Below, piece by piece: positions 1-8,328 of a stretch of 64,000 bases of DNA. Source of the stretch: Streptomyces olivoverticillatus. GTDB lineage: Bacteria > Actinomycetota > Actinomycetes > Streptomycetales > Streptomycetaceae. The stretch lies in assembly GCF_014203555.1 (NCBI RefSeq), contig NZ_JACHJH010000005.1:102225-166224 (forward strand), in the 5' to 3' direction. The notes under the pieces are model-generated. The model was not told where the DNA came from. It worked only from the letters and a program-made list of their open reading frames with translations, and made no database searches. The position numbers were made by a program, and so were the translations under genes. The first letter of the stretch is position 1, and each line of letters opens with the position of its first letter.

Positions 1-219
1 GCAGCCGAGCCGTCGGCCGCCCAGCCCGGCGCAGCCGAGCCCGCAGCCGAGCCGTCGGCCGCCCAGCCCGGCGCAGCCGAGCCCGCAGCCGAGCCGTCGG
101 CCGCCCAGCCCGGCGCAGCCGAGCCCGCAGCCGAGCCCGCAGCCGAGCCCGCAGCCGAGCCCGCAGCCGAGCCCGCAGCCGAGCCCGCAGCCGAGCCCGC
201 AGCCGAGCCCGCAGCCGAG
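1..219 (+). repeat. Nested tandem repeats: 42-bp unit x3, then 12-bp unit x7
   Basis: Positions 1-126 are three identical 42-bp units. Positions 127-210 are seven identical copies of the 12-bp unit gcagccgagccc, and a partial copy runs to 219. The 12-bp unit also begins and ends the 42-bp unit apart from one base, so the arrays are related. The repeat keeps the reading frame (AAEP periodicity) and lies in the C-terminal tail of the upstream nuo gene. The left edge is cut by the window, so the total copy number is unknown. Confidence 0.95.
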
Positions 220-414
220 GGTGCCCCCGAGCCCGGTCCCGCCGAGCGGGAGCCCGGCGCAGCCGGCAGCCAGGCCGAGGCCGCCCCCAAGCCCGGCGCA
301 GCCGAAAGCGCAGCCAACGCCCCCGAGCAGCCCGGCGCAGCCGACCGCGCAGCCGAAAAGCCTTCGGGGCACCCCGAGAACCACGACAACCCCGCCGGAG
401 GCGACCCCGCATGA
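1..414 (+). CDS. C-terminal tail of an upstream nuo-cluster subunit (partial)
   Basis: This is the last 137 codons of a gene that begins before the window. It reads in frame 1 and ends in a TGA that overlaps the nuoH start as ATGA. The visible protein is only low-complexity sequence: three copies of a 14-residue unit (AAEPSAAQPGAAEP), seven AAEP units, then a degenerate Ala/Pro/Glu-rich tail. No catalytic domain is visible, so the subunit cannot be named. The overlap with nuoH makes it a member of the nuo operon; NuoC, NuoD (or fused CD) and NuoG are all possible. The tail is probably a disordered linker or appendage. Codon-level repetition suggests slipped-strand or unequal-crossover expansion. 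Confidence 0.75.
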   Translation, partial: AAEPSAAQPGAAEPAAEPSAAQPGAAEPAAEPSAAQPGAAEPAAEPAAEPAAEPAAEPAAEPAAEPAAEPAAEGAPEPGPAEREPGAAGSQAEAAPKPGAAESAANAPEQPGAADRAAEKPSGHPENHDNPAGGDPA

Positions 415-1376
415 GCGACACTCTCGACGTCGTCCTGCGCCTCCTCGCCGTGTTCGTCGTCTTCCTCGTGCTGCCGCTCGTCATCGGGCAGACCGAGCAC
501 AAGGTCATGGCCCACATGCAGGGCCGCCTCGGGCCGATGTACGCCGGTGGGTTCCACGGGTGGGCGCAGCTCGTCGCCGACGGCGTGAAGTTCGCGCAGA
601 AGGAAGACATCGTGCCCGCGGGAGCGGACCGGCGGATCTTCCAGATGGCGCCCGCCGTCGCGCTCCTGCCCTACCTGCTCGTGCTGGTCGCCATCCCGAT
701 AGGCCCCGGCAACGCCGTGGGGCAGTTCCTCGACGCCGGAATCTTCTTCGTGCTCGCCGTCATGGGCATCGGCGTCCTCGGTTCGCTGATGGCCGGCTGG
801 GCCTCGGCGAACAAGTTCTCGCTGCTGGGCGGCCTGCGCACGGCAGCCCAGCTGATGGCGTACGAGCTGCCGATGCTGCTCGCCGCGGCCTCCGTCGCCA
901 TGGCGGCCGGCACCGTGTCCCTGCCCGGCATCGTGGACGCCTTCCACTGGTGGTGGGTGCCCTGGCAGATCGTCGGCGCCCTCGTCTTCTTCACCGCCGG
1001 CCTCGCCGAGCTGCAACGGCCGCCGTTCGACATGCCCGTCGCCGACTCCGAGATCATCTTCGGCGCGTACACCGAGTACACCGGCCTGCGCTTCGCCCTC
1101 TTCCTCCTCTCCGAGTACGCGGGCATCGTGGTTCTCTGTGGTCTCACCACGGTCCTCTTCCTCGGCGGCTGGCACGGCCCGTTCGGCGCCGACGGCCTCG
1201 GCTGGCTGTGGACGCTGCTCAAGACGGCCGTCCTCGCCTTCGTCGTCATCTGGCTGCGGGTCACCTACCCGCGGCTGCGCGAGGACCAGCTGCAGAAGCT
1301 GGCCTGGACCGCGCTCATTCCGCTCGCGCTGGCGCAGATCGCGCTGACCGGCGTCGTCAAGGTGGTGATCCAGTAA
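411..1376 (+). CDS. nuoH: NADH-quinone oxidoreductase subunit H (membrane anchor, quinone-site subunit)
   Basis: NuoH links the peripheral and membrane arms of complex I and helps form the quinone chamber. The 321-residue protein is hydrophobic with about eight membrane segments. Family signatures are visible: the amphipathic stretch with ADGVK...KEDIVP after the first helix, and a PFD motif near residues 205-207. The loop after PFD reads PVADSE (209-214) where the family usually has PEGESE, so the first conserved Glu is Val210 and the second is Asp212. The ATG at 411 overlaps the previous stop and follows GGAGG. It lacks the long C-terminal extension I recall in the main streptomycete NuoH, which fits a paralogous cluster (inference). 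Confidence 0.93.
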   Translation: MSDTLDVVLRLLAVFVVFLVLPLVIGQTEHKVMAHMQGRLGPMYAGGFHGWAQLVADGVKFAQKEDIVPAGADRRIFQMAPAVALLPYLLVLVAIPIGPGNAVGQFLDAGIFFVLAVMGIGVLGSLMAGWASANKFSLLGGLRTAAQLMAYELPMLLAAASVAMAAGTVSLPGIVDAFHWWWVPWQIVGALVFFTAGLAELQRPPFDMPVADSEIIFGAYTEYTGLRFALFLLSEYAGIVVLCGLTTVLFLGGWHGPFGADGLGWLWTLLKTAVLAFVVIWLRVTYPRLREDQLQKLAWTALIPLALAQIALTGVVKVVIQ

Positions 1377-1378
1377 TC

Positions 1379-1942
1379 ATGGGCATTCCCGGATCCGGCC
1401 TCGCCAAGGGCCTGGCCGTCACCCTCCGCACCATGACCCGCCGCTCGGTGACCGCCCGCTACCCGGACGTCCAGCCCGAGCTCGCCCCCCGCACCCGCGG
1501 CGTCATCGGGCTGTTCGAGGAGAACTGCACCGTCTGCATGCTGTGCGCCCGCGAGTGCCCGGACTGGTGCATCTACATCGACTCCCACAAGGAGACGGTG
1601 CCCGCCGCCACCCCCGGCGGCCGCGAACGCAGCCGCAACGTCCTCGACCGCTTCGCGATCGACTTCTCGCTCTGCATGTACTGCGGCATCTGCATCGAGG
1701 TGTGCCCCTTCGACGCCCTCTTCTGGTCGCCGGAGTTCGAGTACGCCGAGACGGACATCCACGAGCTCACCCACGAGCGCGACAAGCTCCGCGAGTGGAT
1801 GTGGACCGTGCCCGAGCCCCCCGCCCTCGACCCGGCGGCCGAGGAGCCGAAGGAGATCGCGGCGGCCCGCAAGACGGCCGAGAAGCTGGCAGCCCAACAA
1901 GCCCAGCAAGCCCAGGAGCAGGAGAAGGAGGGAGACGCATGA
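1379..1942 (+). CDS. nuoI: NADH-quinone oxidoreductase subunit I, 2x[4Fe-4S] ferredoxin-type
   Basis: NuoI carries the two tetranuclear clusters (N6a/N6b) that pass electrons towards NuoB and quinone. The 187-residue protein has both complete motifs: C50-x2-C53-x2-C56-x3-C60-P and C99-x2-C102-x2-C105-x3-C109-P. All eight ligands are present, so electron transfer should be intact. The start is the ATG two bases after the nuoH stop; a much longer upstream reading frame here is only a shadow of nuoH. The C-terminus is Ala/Gln/Glu-rich and probably disordered. The stop overlaps the nuoJ ATG, showing translational coupling. Confidence 0.95.
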   Translation: MGIPGSGLAKGLAVTLRTMTRRSVTARYPDVQPELAPRTRGVIGLFEENCTVCMLCARECPDWCIYIDSHKETVPAATPGGRERSRNVLDRFAIDFSLCMYCGICIEVCPFDALFWSPEFEYAETDIHELTHERDKLREWMWTVPEPPALDPAAEEPKEIAAARKTAEKLAAQQAQQAQEQEKEGDA

Positions 1943-2529
1943 CCGGCACCGGCACCCACGACGTGCTCGCCGCCCAGGCGCACGGCTTCCTCTCCCCGAC
2001 GGGCGTCGAGATCGTCTTCCTCCTCGTCGGCGTCGTCACCCTCGGCGCGGCGATCGTCACCGTCACCACCCGGCAGCTGGTGCACGCCGCCCTCTGGCTG
2101 GTCGTCGCCCTCGGCGGCATCGCCGTGGAGTACCTGCTGCTCACGGCCGAGTTCATCGCCTGGGTCCAGGTGCTGATCTACGTGGGCTCCGTGGTCGTCC
2201 TCCTCCTCTTCGGGCTGATGCTCACCAAGGCCCCCATCGGCCGCTCCCCGGACGCCGACTCGGCGAACCGCCCGGCCGCCCTCGCGGTCGCCGTGGCCGC
2301 GGCCGCCGCTCTGGTCTGGGTGGTCGCCGACGCCTTCCGCACCACCTGGATCGACCTGCGCGGCGCACCCCAGGGCACCACCAAGGTCTCCGGAGAGATC
2401 CTCTTCCGGCACTGGGTGCTGCCCTTCGAGGCCCTGTCCGTGCTGCTGCTCGCCGCACTCGTCGGCGCGATCGTCCTCTCGCGCCGCACCGAGCGGGAGA
2501 ACACCGAGCGGAAGAACGGAGCGCGCTGA
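1939..2529 (+). CDS. nuoJ: NADH-quinone oxidoreductase subunit J
   Basis: This is a 196-residue hydrophobic subunit of the complex I membrane arm, with about five predicted transmembrane helices. The central segment around YVGSVVVLLLFGLML matches the conserved third helix of NuoJ, which forms a pi-bulge in the proton pathway. It starts with an ATG overlapping the nuoI stop, after a strong GGAGAAGGAGGGA purine tract. It ends TGATG with nuoK. The C-terminus is charged and probably cytoplasmic. Confidence 0.93.
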   Translation: MTGTGTHDVLAAQAHGFLSPTGVEIVFLLVGVVTLGAAIVTVTTRQLVHAALWLVVALGGIAVEYLLLTAEFIAWVQVLIYVGSVVVLLLFGLMLTKAPIGRSPDADSANRPAALAVAVAAAAALVWVVADAFRTTWIDLRGAPQGTTKVSGEILFRHWVLPFEALSVLLLAALVGAIVLSRRTERENTERKNGAR

Positions 2530-2894
2530 TGCACCTCGTCTACCCCGCCGTCCTCGCCGTCCTCCTCTTCTGCACCGGCGTGTACGGCGTCCTCGCCCGG
2601 CGCAACGCGATCCTGGTCCTGATGTCCGTCGAGCTGATGCTCAACGCCGTCAACCTCAACCTCGTCGCCTTCGACGTGTGGCTGCGCGACACGCTCCACG
2701 CCGGCCAGGCCCTCACCCTCTTCACCATCGCCATCGCCGCCGCCGAGATCGGCATCGGCCTGGCCATCGTGCTCCAGGTCCACCGCAACCGCGGCACCGC
2801 CGACATCGACCGGCTCCGCGACCTGCGCGAGCCGGACGGAGCCGGACCCCAGCAGCCGGCCGACCACGACGAGAAGGCCGAGGCCGCCGCGTGA
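2529..2894 (+). CDS. nuoK: NADH-quinone oxidoreductase subunit K
   Basis: NuoK is a three-helix, Mrp-antiporter-like subunit of the proton channel. The 121-residue protein keeps the two family glutamates inside helices: Glu35 in SVELMLN and Glu73 in AAAEIGIG. It is about 20 residues longer than most NuoK proteins because of a hydrophilic C-terminal tail rich in Asp, Glu and Ala. It overlaps nuoJ (TGATG) and the GTG start of nuoL, so it sits in the same translationally coupled operon. Confidence 0.94.
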   Translation: MHLVYPAVLAVLLFCTGVYGVLARRNAILVLMSVELMLNAVNLNLVAFDVWLRDTLHAGQALTLFTIAIAAAEIGIGLAIVLQVHRNRGTADIDRLRDLREPDGAGPQQPADHDEKAEAAA

Positions 2895-4882
2895 GCACCA
2901 CGACCACCGCCGTCCTCGTCCCGCTGCTGCCCTTCCTCGGGGCTGTCGGCGGCCTCCTCCTCGGCCGCCGCGCCCCCGGCTTCGTACGCCCCCTCGCAGT
3001 GCTGCCGACCCTGGCCGCGGCCGTCCTCGCCGTCGCCACCGCCTGGCAGCAGGGCGGCGGCCGGCCCGTCGACGCGGCCACCCGGCTCACCCCGACCGGG
3101 TCGGTGCCCATCGACCTCGCCCTGCACCTCGACGGCTTCGCCGTCCTCGTCGCCGTGCTCGTCGGTGTCGTCGCGACCTGCGTCCAGCTGTACTCGACCG
3201 CCTACCTGCGCGACGACCCGCGCTACCCCTCCTACGCCGCCCTCGTCTCCCTCTTCACCGCCGCCATGCTGCTCGTCGTCTACTCCGGCGACCTGATGGT
3301 GCTGCTGGTCGGCTGGGAGATCATGGGCATCTGCTCGTACTTCCTCGTCGGCCACTACTGGGAGACCGAGGCCGCGCGCACCGCCTCCCTCAAGGCCTTC
3401 CTGGTCACCAAGCTCGGAGACGTCCCCTTCCTGATCGGCATCCTGGCGCTGGCCGCCGACGCCGGAACGTTCCGGATCAACGGCATCCTCACCGCCGCCG
3501 TCTCCGGCCACCTCGCCCACCCCACCCTCATCGCGCTGCTGCTGCTGGCCGGCGTCGCGGGCAAGTCCGCGCAGTTCCCGCTGCACACCTGGCTGCCCGA
3601 CGCGATGGCGGGCCCCACGCCCGTCTCCGCGCTGATCCACGCCGCGACGATGGTCGCGGCCGGCGTCTACTTCGTCGCCCGGCTGCTGCCGGTCTTCACC
3701 GCCTCCACGGCGGCCCTCGTCGTGCTGGCCGTGATGGCCGCCGTCACCATGACCGGCTCGGCGCTCGCCGCCCTCGCCCAGGACGACATCAAGCGCGTCC
3801 TCGCCTACTCCACCGTCGGCCAGCTCGGCTACATGACCGGCGCCCTGGCCGTCGGCAACCGCAGCGCCGCCGTCTTCCACCTCATCTCGCACGGCGCGTT
3901 CAAGGCCCTCCTCTTCCTCGGCGCAGGCGTGATCATCCACGCCGCGGGCACGAACTCGCTGGGCGCCATGGCCCGCACGGGCGGCCTGGCCAAGCGCATC
4001 CCCGACGCCTTCTGGACGATGACCGTCGCCCTCCTCGCGCTCGCCGCAATCCCCCCGTTCAGCGGCTTCTTCTCCAAGGAAGCCGTCCTCGGCGCGGCCG
4101 AGCACGCGGCAGGCGGCCACGCCCCCGGCATCCCGGCCGCGGCCGGCTGGACCGTCCTGATCGCCGGGCTCCTCACCGCCCTGCTCACCGCCGGCTACGC
4201 CACCCGCCTGTGGCTGATGGCCTTCCGCGGCACCGGCCCCGAGGCCGCCGACCACGGCCGCGAGCCGCTGGCCATGAACGGCGTGCTCTGGATCCTCTTC
4301 GTGCCCACCGCCGCCCTGGGCCTGGCCGCCTGGAAGCTGCCCCACTGGTTCGACGGGCGCCCGCTCACCCCGACCCTCACCACCTCCCTCCTGTCCACCG
4401 GCTGCGCCCTCGCCGGCGCCGCCGTGACCTACGCGGCCTGGCGCCGCACCAGCGTGCTCACCGCCCGCACCCCCCTGGGCGCCGTCGCCGCCGACCCGGA
4501 CGCGGCCCCCGCCGTCTCCGAGGCCGAGGCCATCGCCAGCCACACCCTCGCCTACGGCCACATCGCCTCCGCCCCGGACCCGGGCGACCCCGGCAGGCTG
4601 CTGCTCGGCCCCCTGCACCGCCACGCCGCCACCGGCTTCCACCTGGACGCCGTCTACTCGGCGCTCTTCGTCCGGCCCGTGCGCGCCGCCGCCCGCCTCG
4701 CCGCCTTCCTCGACCGCGAGGTCGTCGAGACGTACGTACGCGGCGCGGGCAGCGCCCCCCGGCTGCTCGGCACGGCCGTCCGCCGGGCCCAGACCGGCAA
4801 TGTGCAGACCTACCTCGGCGCCCTGCTCGCCGGCTCCGTCGTCCTGGCCGTCGCCGCCGTCCTCGTAGCCACCGGAGCCTGA
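2891..4882 (+). CDS. nuoL: NADH-quinone oxidoreductase subunit L (proton-pumping antiporter-like)
   Basis: NuoL is the distal antiporter-like subunit with the long lateral helix. The 663-residue, strongly hydrophobic protein has the core signatures: the conserved helix-5 Glu in GWEIMGICSYFLVG and the helix-7 Lys in AGKSAQFPLHTWLPDAMAGPTPVSALIHAATMV (cited as short blocks GWEIMG and AGKSAQF). A GTG at 2891 overlaps the nuoK stop, so I chose it as the start. The C-terminal third holds the extra helices and a charged linker typical of NuoL. Proton-pumping residues look intact. Confidence 0.94.
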   Translation: MSTTTTAVLVPLLPFLGAVGGLLLGRRAPGFVRPLAVLPTLAAAVLAVATAWQQGGGRPVDAATRLTPTGSVPIDLALHLDGFAVLVAVLVGVVATCVQLYSTAYLRDDPRYPSYAALVSLFTAAMLLVVYSGDLMVLLVGWEIMGICSYFLVGHYWETEAARTASLKAFLVTKLGDVPFLIGILALAADAGTFRINGILTAAVSGHLAHPTLIALLLLAGVAGKSAQFPLHTWLPDAMAGPTPVSALIHAATMVAAGVYFVARLLPVFTASTAALVVLAVMAAVTMTGSALAALAQDDIKRVLAYSTVGQLGYMTGALAVGNRSAAVFHLISHGAFKALLFLGAGVIIHAAGTNSLGAMARTGGLAKRIPDAFWTMTVALLALAAIPPFSGFFSKEAVLGAAEHAAGGHAPGIPAAAGWTVLIAGLLTALLTAGYATRLWLMAFRGTGPEAADHGREPLAMNGVLWILFVPTAALGLAAWKLPHWFDGRPLTPTLTTSLLSTGCALAGAAVTYAAWRRTSVLTARTPLGAVAADPDAAPAVSEAEAIASHTLAYGHIASAPDPGDPGRLLLGPLHRHAATGFHLDAVYSALFVRPVRAAARLAAFLDREVVETYVRGAGSAPRLLGTAVRRAQTGNVQTYLGALLAGSVVLAVAAVLVATGA

Positions 4883-4884
4883 CA

Positions 4885-6486
4885 GTGAGTCACCCCGTCA
4901 TGCAGATCCTCCTCGCTGCGATCGTCGCCCTCCCCCTGCTCGGATCCGCGGCCGCCCTGCTGCCGGCCCCGCCCGGCCTGCGGGGCAGGAGCCCCGAGCA
5001 GGCCGTGCTGCGCCACGGCGTCACCGTCACAGGCGCCGTGCTCGCGCTGGCCGTCGCCCTCGCCGCGGGCTTCGACCACGGTCACCCCGCGCGGATGCAG
5101 GCGACCACCGACATCAGCTGGATCCCGGCCCTCGGCATCCGCATCCACCTCGGCGTGGACGGCATCTCGCTCCCCCTCCTCGTCCTGACGGCGCTGCTGA
5201 CCTTCCTCTGCGCGCTGTACAGCTACGGGTCACCTCCGCGTGAGCGGAGCACCAGCCCCAAGGCATTCGTCGCGCTGCTCCTGCTGCTCGAGGCCGGCAC
5301 CCTCGCGAGCTTCGCCGTCCTCGACCTGATGCTGTTCTTCCTGGCCTTCGAGATGGTGCTCGTTCCCATGTACTTCCTCATCGCCCGCTGGGGCGGCGAG
5401 GGCAGGGAACGGGCGGCCCTGCGCTTCATCCTCTACACCGTGCTCGGCTCCGTCGTGATGCTGCTAGGCCTCCTCCTCGTCGGCATCAAGGGCGGCACCT
5501 TCGACATGGTGGCACTCGCCACTGACAACGGGTCGAAGCTCAGCCACACCACCCAGATCGTCGCGGTCGTGGCCATCGGACTCGGACTCGCCGTCAAGGC
5601 CCCGATGTGGCCCCTGCACAGCTGGCTGCCCGACGCCCACACCGCCGCCCCCACGGCCGGCTCGGTGCTGCTCGCGGGCGTCCTGCTGAAGATGGGCACC
5701 TACGGCTTCGTACGCATCGTGCTGCCGGTGGCCCCCGACGGCGCCCACGCCTTCGCGCCCTACCTCGCCGCCTTCGCGGCCGTCGGCATCATCTACGGCT
5801 CCCTGGTCTGCCTCTCCCTCGCCCGCTCCGGCGCCAAGGGCGATCTCAAGCGCCTGATCGCCTACTCCTCCGTCGGGCACATGGGCTTCGTCCTCCTGGG
5901 CATCGCCACCCTCACCCCCACCGGGATCAACGGCGCCCTCTTCGCCAACATCGCCCACGGCCTCATCACCGGTCTCCTCTTCTTCCTCGTCGGCGCCCTC
6001 AAGGACCGCTACGGCACCAGCGACCTCGACCGGCTCTCCGGCGAGCACGGCGCAGCCCTCTACGGCAAGGCCCCCCGCCTCGGCGGCCTCCTCGCCTTCG
6101 GCGCCGTCGCCTCGCTGGGCCTGCCCGGGCTCGCCGGGTTCTGGGGCGAGATGCTCGCGATGTTCGGCTCCTTCCGCCCCGCCGACGGCCTCAGCCGCCC
6201 CGCCTACCTCACCTTCATGGCCCTGGCGGGCCTCGGCACCCTCCTGACGGCCGCGTACATGCTCGTCGTGGTGCGCCGCGTCTGCATGGGCGGCAACGGC
6301 ACCGAGACGGCCGGGCACAAGCCCGGCACCCCGCCCGTCGGCCCGCTCCTGGCGGACGTCCAGAGCTACGAACTCGTCTCCTGGACCCCGCTCGTCGCCC
6401 TCACCGTCCTCGCCGGGCTCTGGCCCGCGGCCCTCATCGGCCTCACCGACCCGGCCGTTCAGCAGCTCCTCCGAGGAGGCAAGTGA
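4885..6486 (+). CDS. nuoM: NADH-quinone oxidoreductase subunit M (proton-pumping antiporter-like)
   Basis: NuoM is the middle antiporter-like pump of the membrane arm. The 533-residue protein has the conserved glutamate in LAFEMVLVPMYF and the lysine in AVKAPMWPLHSWLPDAH, plus the PTAGSVLLAG segment. I chose the GTG at 4885 because GGAG lies 7 bases upstream and the gap to nuoL is two bases. An ATG at 4900 is the alternative and would remove five residues. The stop overlaps the nuoN ATG (TGATG). Confidence 0.93.
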   Translation: MSHPVMQILLAAIVALPLLGSAAALLPAPPGLRGRSPEQAVLRHGVTVTGAVLALAVALAAGFDHGHPARMQATTDISWIPALGIRIHLGVDGISLPLLVLTALLTFLCALYSYGSPPRERSTSPKAFVALLLLLEAGTLASFAVLDLMLFFLAFEMVLVPMYFLIARWGGEGRERAALRFILYTVLGSVVMLLGLLLVGIKGGTFDMVALATDNGSKLSHTTQIVAVVAIGLGLAVKAPMWPLHSWLPDAHTAAPTAGSVLLAGVLLKMGTYGFVRIVLPVAPDGAHAFAPYLAAFAAVGIIYGSLVCLSLARSGAKGDLKRLIAYSSVGHMGFVLLGIATLTPTGINGALFANIAHGLITGLLFFLVGALKDRYGTSDLDRLSGEHGAALYGKAPRLGGLLAFGAVASLGLPGLAGFWGEMLAMFGSFRPADGLSRPAYLTFMALAGLGTLLTAAYMLVVVRRVCMGGNGTETAGHKPGTPPVGPLLADVQSYELVSWTPLVALTVLAGLWPAALIGLTDPAVQQLLRGGK

Positions 6487-8000
6487 TGGTTCCCCTCGCC
6501 GGAGGCGCCATCCAGTCCGTCGACTGGCTCGCCATCGCACCGCCCACCGTCACCGCCGTCGTGGCGCTGGCCGTCCTCGTCGCCGACCTCTTCCTGCCCG
6601 ACGCCAGGAAGCCCCTCCTGGGCGCCCTCTCCATCGGCGGGCTGGCCGTCGCCGCCCTCGCCCTCATCCCGCTGCGCGGCGGCAACCGCTCGACGTTCTG
6701 CCTCACCGGCCCCGGCACCGCCCACGCCTGCAGCTACACGGTCGACCACTTCACGCTCGTCATCCAGTTCCTGGTGCTGGGCGGCGCCCTGCTCACGGCG
6801 CTGCTGTCCGTGGGCGCGATCGCCGACGCGAAGCTCCCGGCCGGCGAGTACTGGTTCCTGCTGCTGTCCTCCGCCGCCGGGGCCACCCTGCTGCCCGCCT
6901 CCCGCGACCTCGCCACCCTCGTCGTCGCCCTCGAAGTGGCCTCGCTGCCCGCCTTCGCCCTCGTCGGCCTGCGGCGCGGCGACGCCCGCTCCTCCGAGGC
7001 GGCACTGAAGTTCTTCCTCTCCTCGGTCACCGCCACCGCCGTCACCCTGCTCGGCGTCAGCTTCGTCTACGCGGCCACCGGCACCCTGCACCTGACCCGC
7101 ATCGCCGACGCCCTCACCCACACCGACCCGCAGCTGACCGTCCTCGCCCAGACGGGCGTGGCCCTCACCCTCGTCGGCTTCGCCTTCAAGACCGCGGCCG
7201 TCCCCTTCCACTTCTGGGTGCCCGACACCTACGTGGGCGCCCCGCTGCCCATCGCCGCCTACCTGTCCGTCATCGGCAAGGCCGTCGGCTTCACCGGCCT
7301 CATCCTGGTCGCCGTCGTCGCCTTCCCCTCCTACGCGGACGTCTGGGCCCCCGTCCTCGCCGTCCTCGCCGCCCTGACGATGACCGCGGGCAACGTCGCC
7401 GCACTGCGCCAGCGCCCCGACCGCGCCCACAGCGCCGTACGTCTGCTCGCCTGGTCCTCCGTCGGCCAGGCCGGCTACCTGCTCGTCCCGATCGCGGCCG
7501 CCGGCTACGCCGACGACCCCGGGCACGCCATCGGCTCCACGGTCGCCTACGCCCTGATGTACGCCGTCGTGAACCTCGGTGCCTTCGCCGTCGCCGCGCT
7601 CGTCGCCCGTACGAGCCCGGAGCACCGGATCACCGACTACCGCGGCCTCTACGCCCGCAGCCCGCTCGCGGCCCTGGCCCTCGGCTTCTTCCTGCTCTGC
7701 CTGGCCGGGCTGCCGCCGGGCATCATCGGGCTCTTCGCCAAGGTGACGGTGTTCTCGGCCGCGGTCGACGCCGGGCTGGGCTGGCTGGCGGTCGTCATGG
7801 CCGTCAACGTCGTCATTGCCCTGTACTACTACCTCCAGTGGACGGCGGTGCTCTTCCGCCCGGCCGAGGGCGAGGCGCCCCAGGCCGTACGCGCCCCCGC
7901 CGTCCTGACGGCGGCCATCGCGCTGGCGGCACTCGCGGGCGTGGCCCTGTCGGGCGCCCCGCAGCTGGTGCTGCGCTTCGCCGAGGGCGCGCTGCTCTAG
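6486..8000 (+). CDS. nuoN: NADH-quinone oxidoreductase subunit N (proton-pumping antiporter-like)
   Basis: NuoN is the third antiporter-like pump. The 504-residue protein keeps the Glu in VVALEVASLPAFAL and the Lys in AFKTAAVPFHFWVPD, with the PIAAYLSVIGK stretch. The ATG overlaps the nuoM stop and follows CGAGGAGGCAAG. The TAG stop at 7998-8000 lies inside the terminal CTAG of a palindromic element, so the original C-terminus may have been altered when that element arrived. It is the last gene of the nuo operon in the window. Confidence 0.93.
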   Translation: MVPLAGGAIQSVDWLAIAPPTVTAVVALAVLVADLFLPDARKPLLGALSIGGLAVAALALIPLRGGNRSTFCLTGPGTAHACSYTVDHFTLVIQFLVLGGALLTALLSVGAIADAKLPAGEYWFLLLSSAAGATLLPASRDLATLVVALEVASLPAFALVGLRRGDARSSEAALKFFLSSVTATAVTLLGVSFVYAATGTLHLTRIADALTHTDPQLTVLAQTGVALTLVGFAFKTAAVPFHFWVPDTYVGAPLPIAAYLSVIGKAVGFTGLILVAVVAFPSYADVWAPVLAVLAALTMTAGNVAALRQRPDRAHSAVRLLAWSSVGQAGYLLVPIAAAGYADDPGHAIGSTVAYALMYAVVNLGAFAVAALVARTSPEHRITDYRGLYARSPLAALALGFFLLCLAGLPPGIIGLFAKVTVFSAAVDAGLGWLAVVMAVNVVIALYYYLQWTAVLFRPAEGEAPQAVRAPAVLTAAIALAALAGVALSGAPQLVLRFAEGALL

Positions 8001-8189
8001 GGCGTGTCCGATGGGTCAGCACAGGCCCCGCGACCCCTGGCACGGCACCTCGCTGCGTTGTCGCACGACCCGAGTACGCCCAGTACGCGGGTCATGCTCC
8101 GCCTTGCGATGCTCCCCCAGCTACCGCTGGGAGGTGCCCCCAGCGCCAGACGCCGCGGGGCCCGCACTGACCCATCGGACACGCCCTAG
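7997..8189. mobile_element. 193-bp palindromic MITE/REP-like element at the nuoN stop
   Basis: The outer 23 bases (7997-8019 and 8167-8189) are exact inverted complements, starting CTAGGGCGTGTCCGATGGGT. The element continues as an imperfect palindrome to a central hairpin: 8067-8077 pairs with 8083-8093 at 10 of 11 positions around a 5-base loop. A second internal hairpin, CCCAGC-TACC-GCTGGG, lies near 8110-8130. There is no transposase gene. Similar-looking palindromes occur between genes in many streptomycetes (from memory). It could act as a bidirectional transcription barrier after nuoN. The CTAG ends may be part of the element or a target duplication. Confidence 0.8.
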
Positions 8190-8263
8190 CACTGCAGGAG
8201 AGCACCCGGGCGGCGGACGCCCTCCCCGCCGTGCACAAGGGAACCAGCGTCCCCCGCCTGGCG

Positions 8264-8301
8264 TTGACCAGTACGAAAGGTTCCACTGGTTCAAGGGTTC
8301 C
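8264..8301 (+). promoter_or_regulatory. Possible htpX promoter/operator with three GGTTC repeats
   Basis: A TTGACC hexamer at 8264-8269 is followed by three direct repeats, GGTTCC (8279), GGTTCA (8288) and GGTTCC (8296), spaced 9 and 8 bases apart. An inverted copy (GGGAACC) lies near 8239. No good -10 box is seen at the expected distance. The repeats sit just upstream of the htpX start region and could be a regulator site, but this is only inference. Confidence 0.3.
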
Positions 8302-8328
8302 CCTGCCGCACCACCTGGAGGGCGTACC

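Noticed and set aside
1..219. CRISPR-like array
   Set aside because: There are no spacers; the units are contiguous, keep a reading frame and lie in the tail of a coding gene.
2540..4642. 700-codon minus-strand frame opposite nuoK-nuoL and similar frames opposite nuoM and nuoN
   Set aside because: Gly/Ala/Arg/Glu-rich shadows of the real membrane genes without any recognisable domain.
7997..8189. Two 61-residue frames, one per strand, with the same first five and last five residues
   Set aside because: They arise from the palindromic element read on both strands; no ribosome sites.
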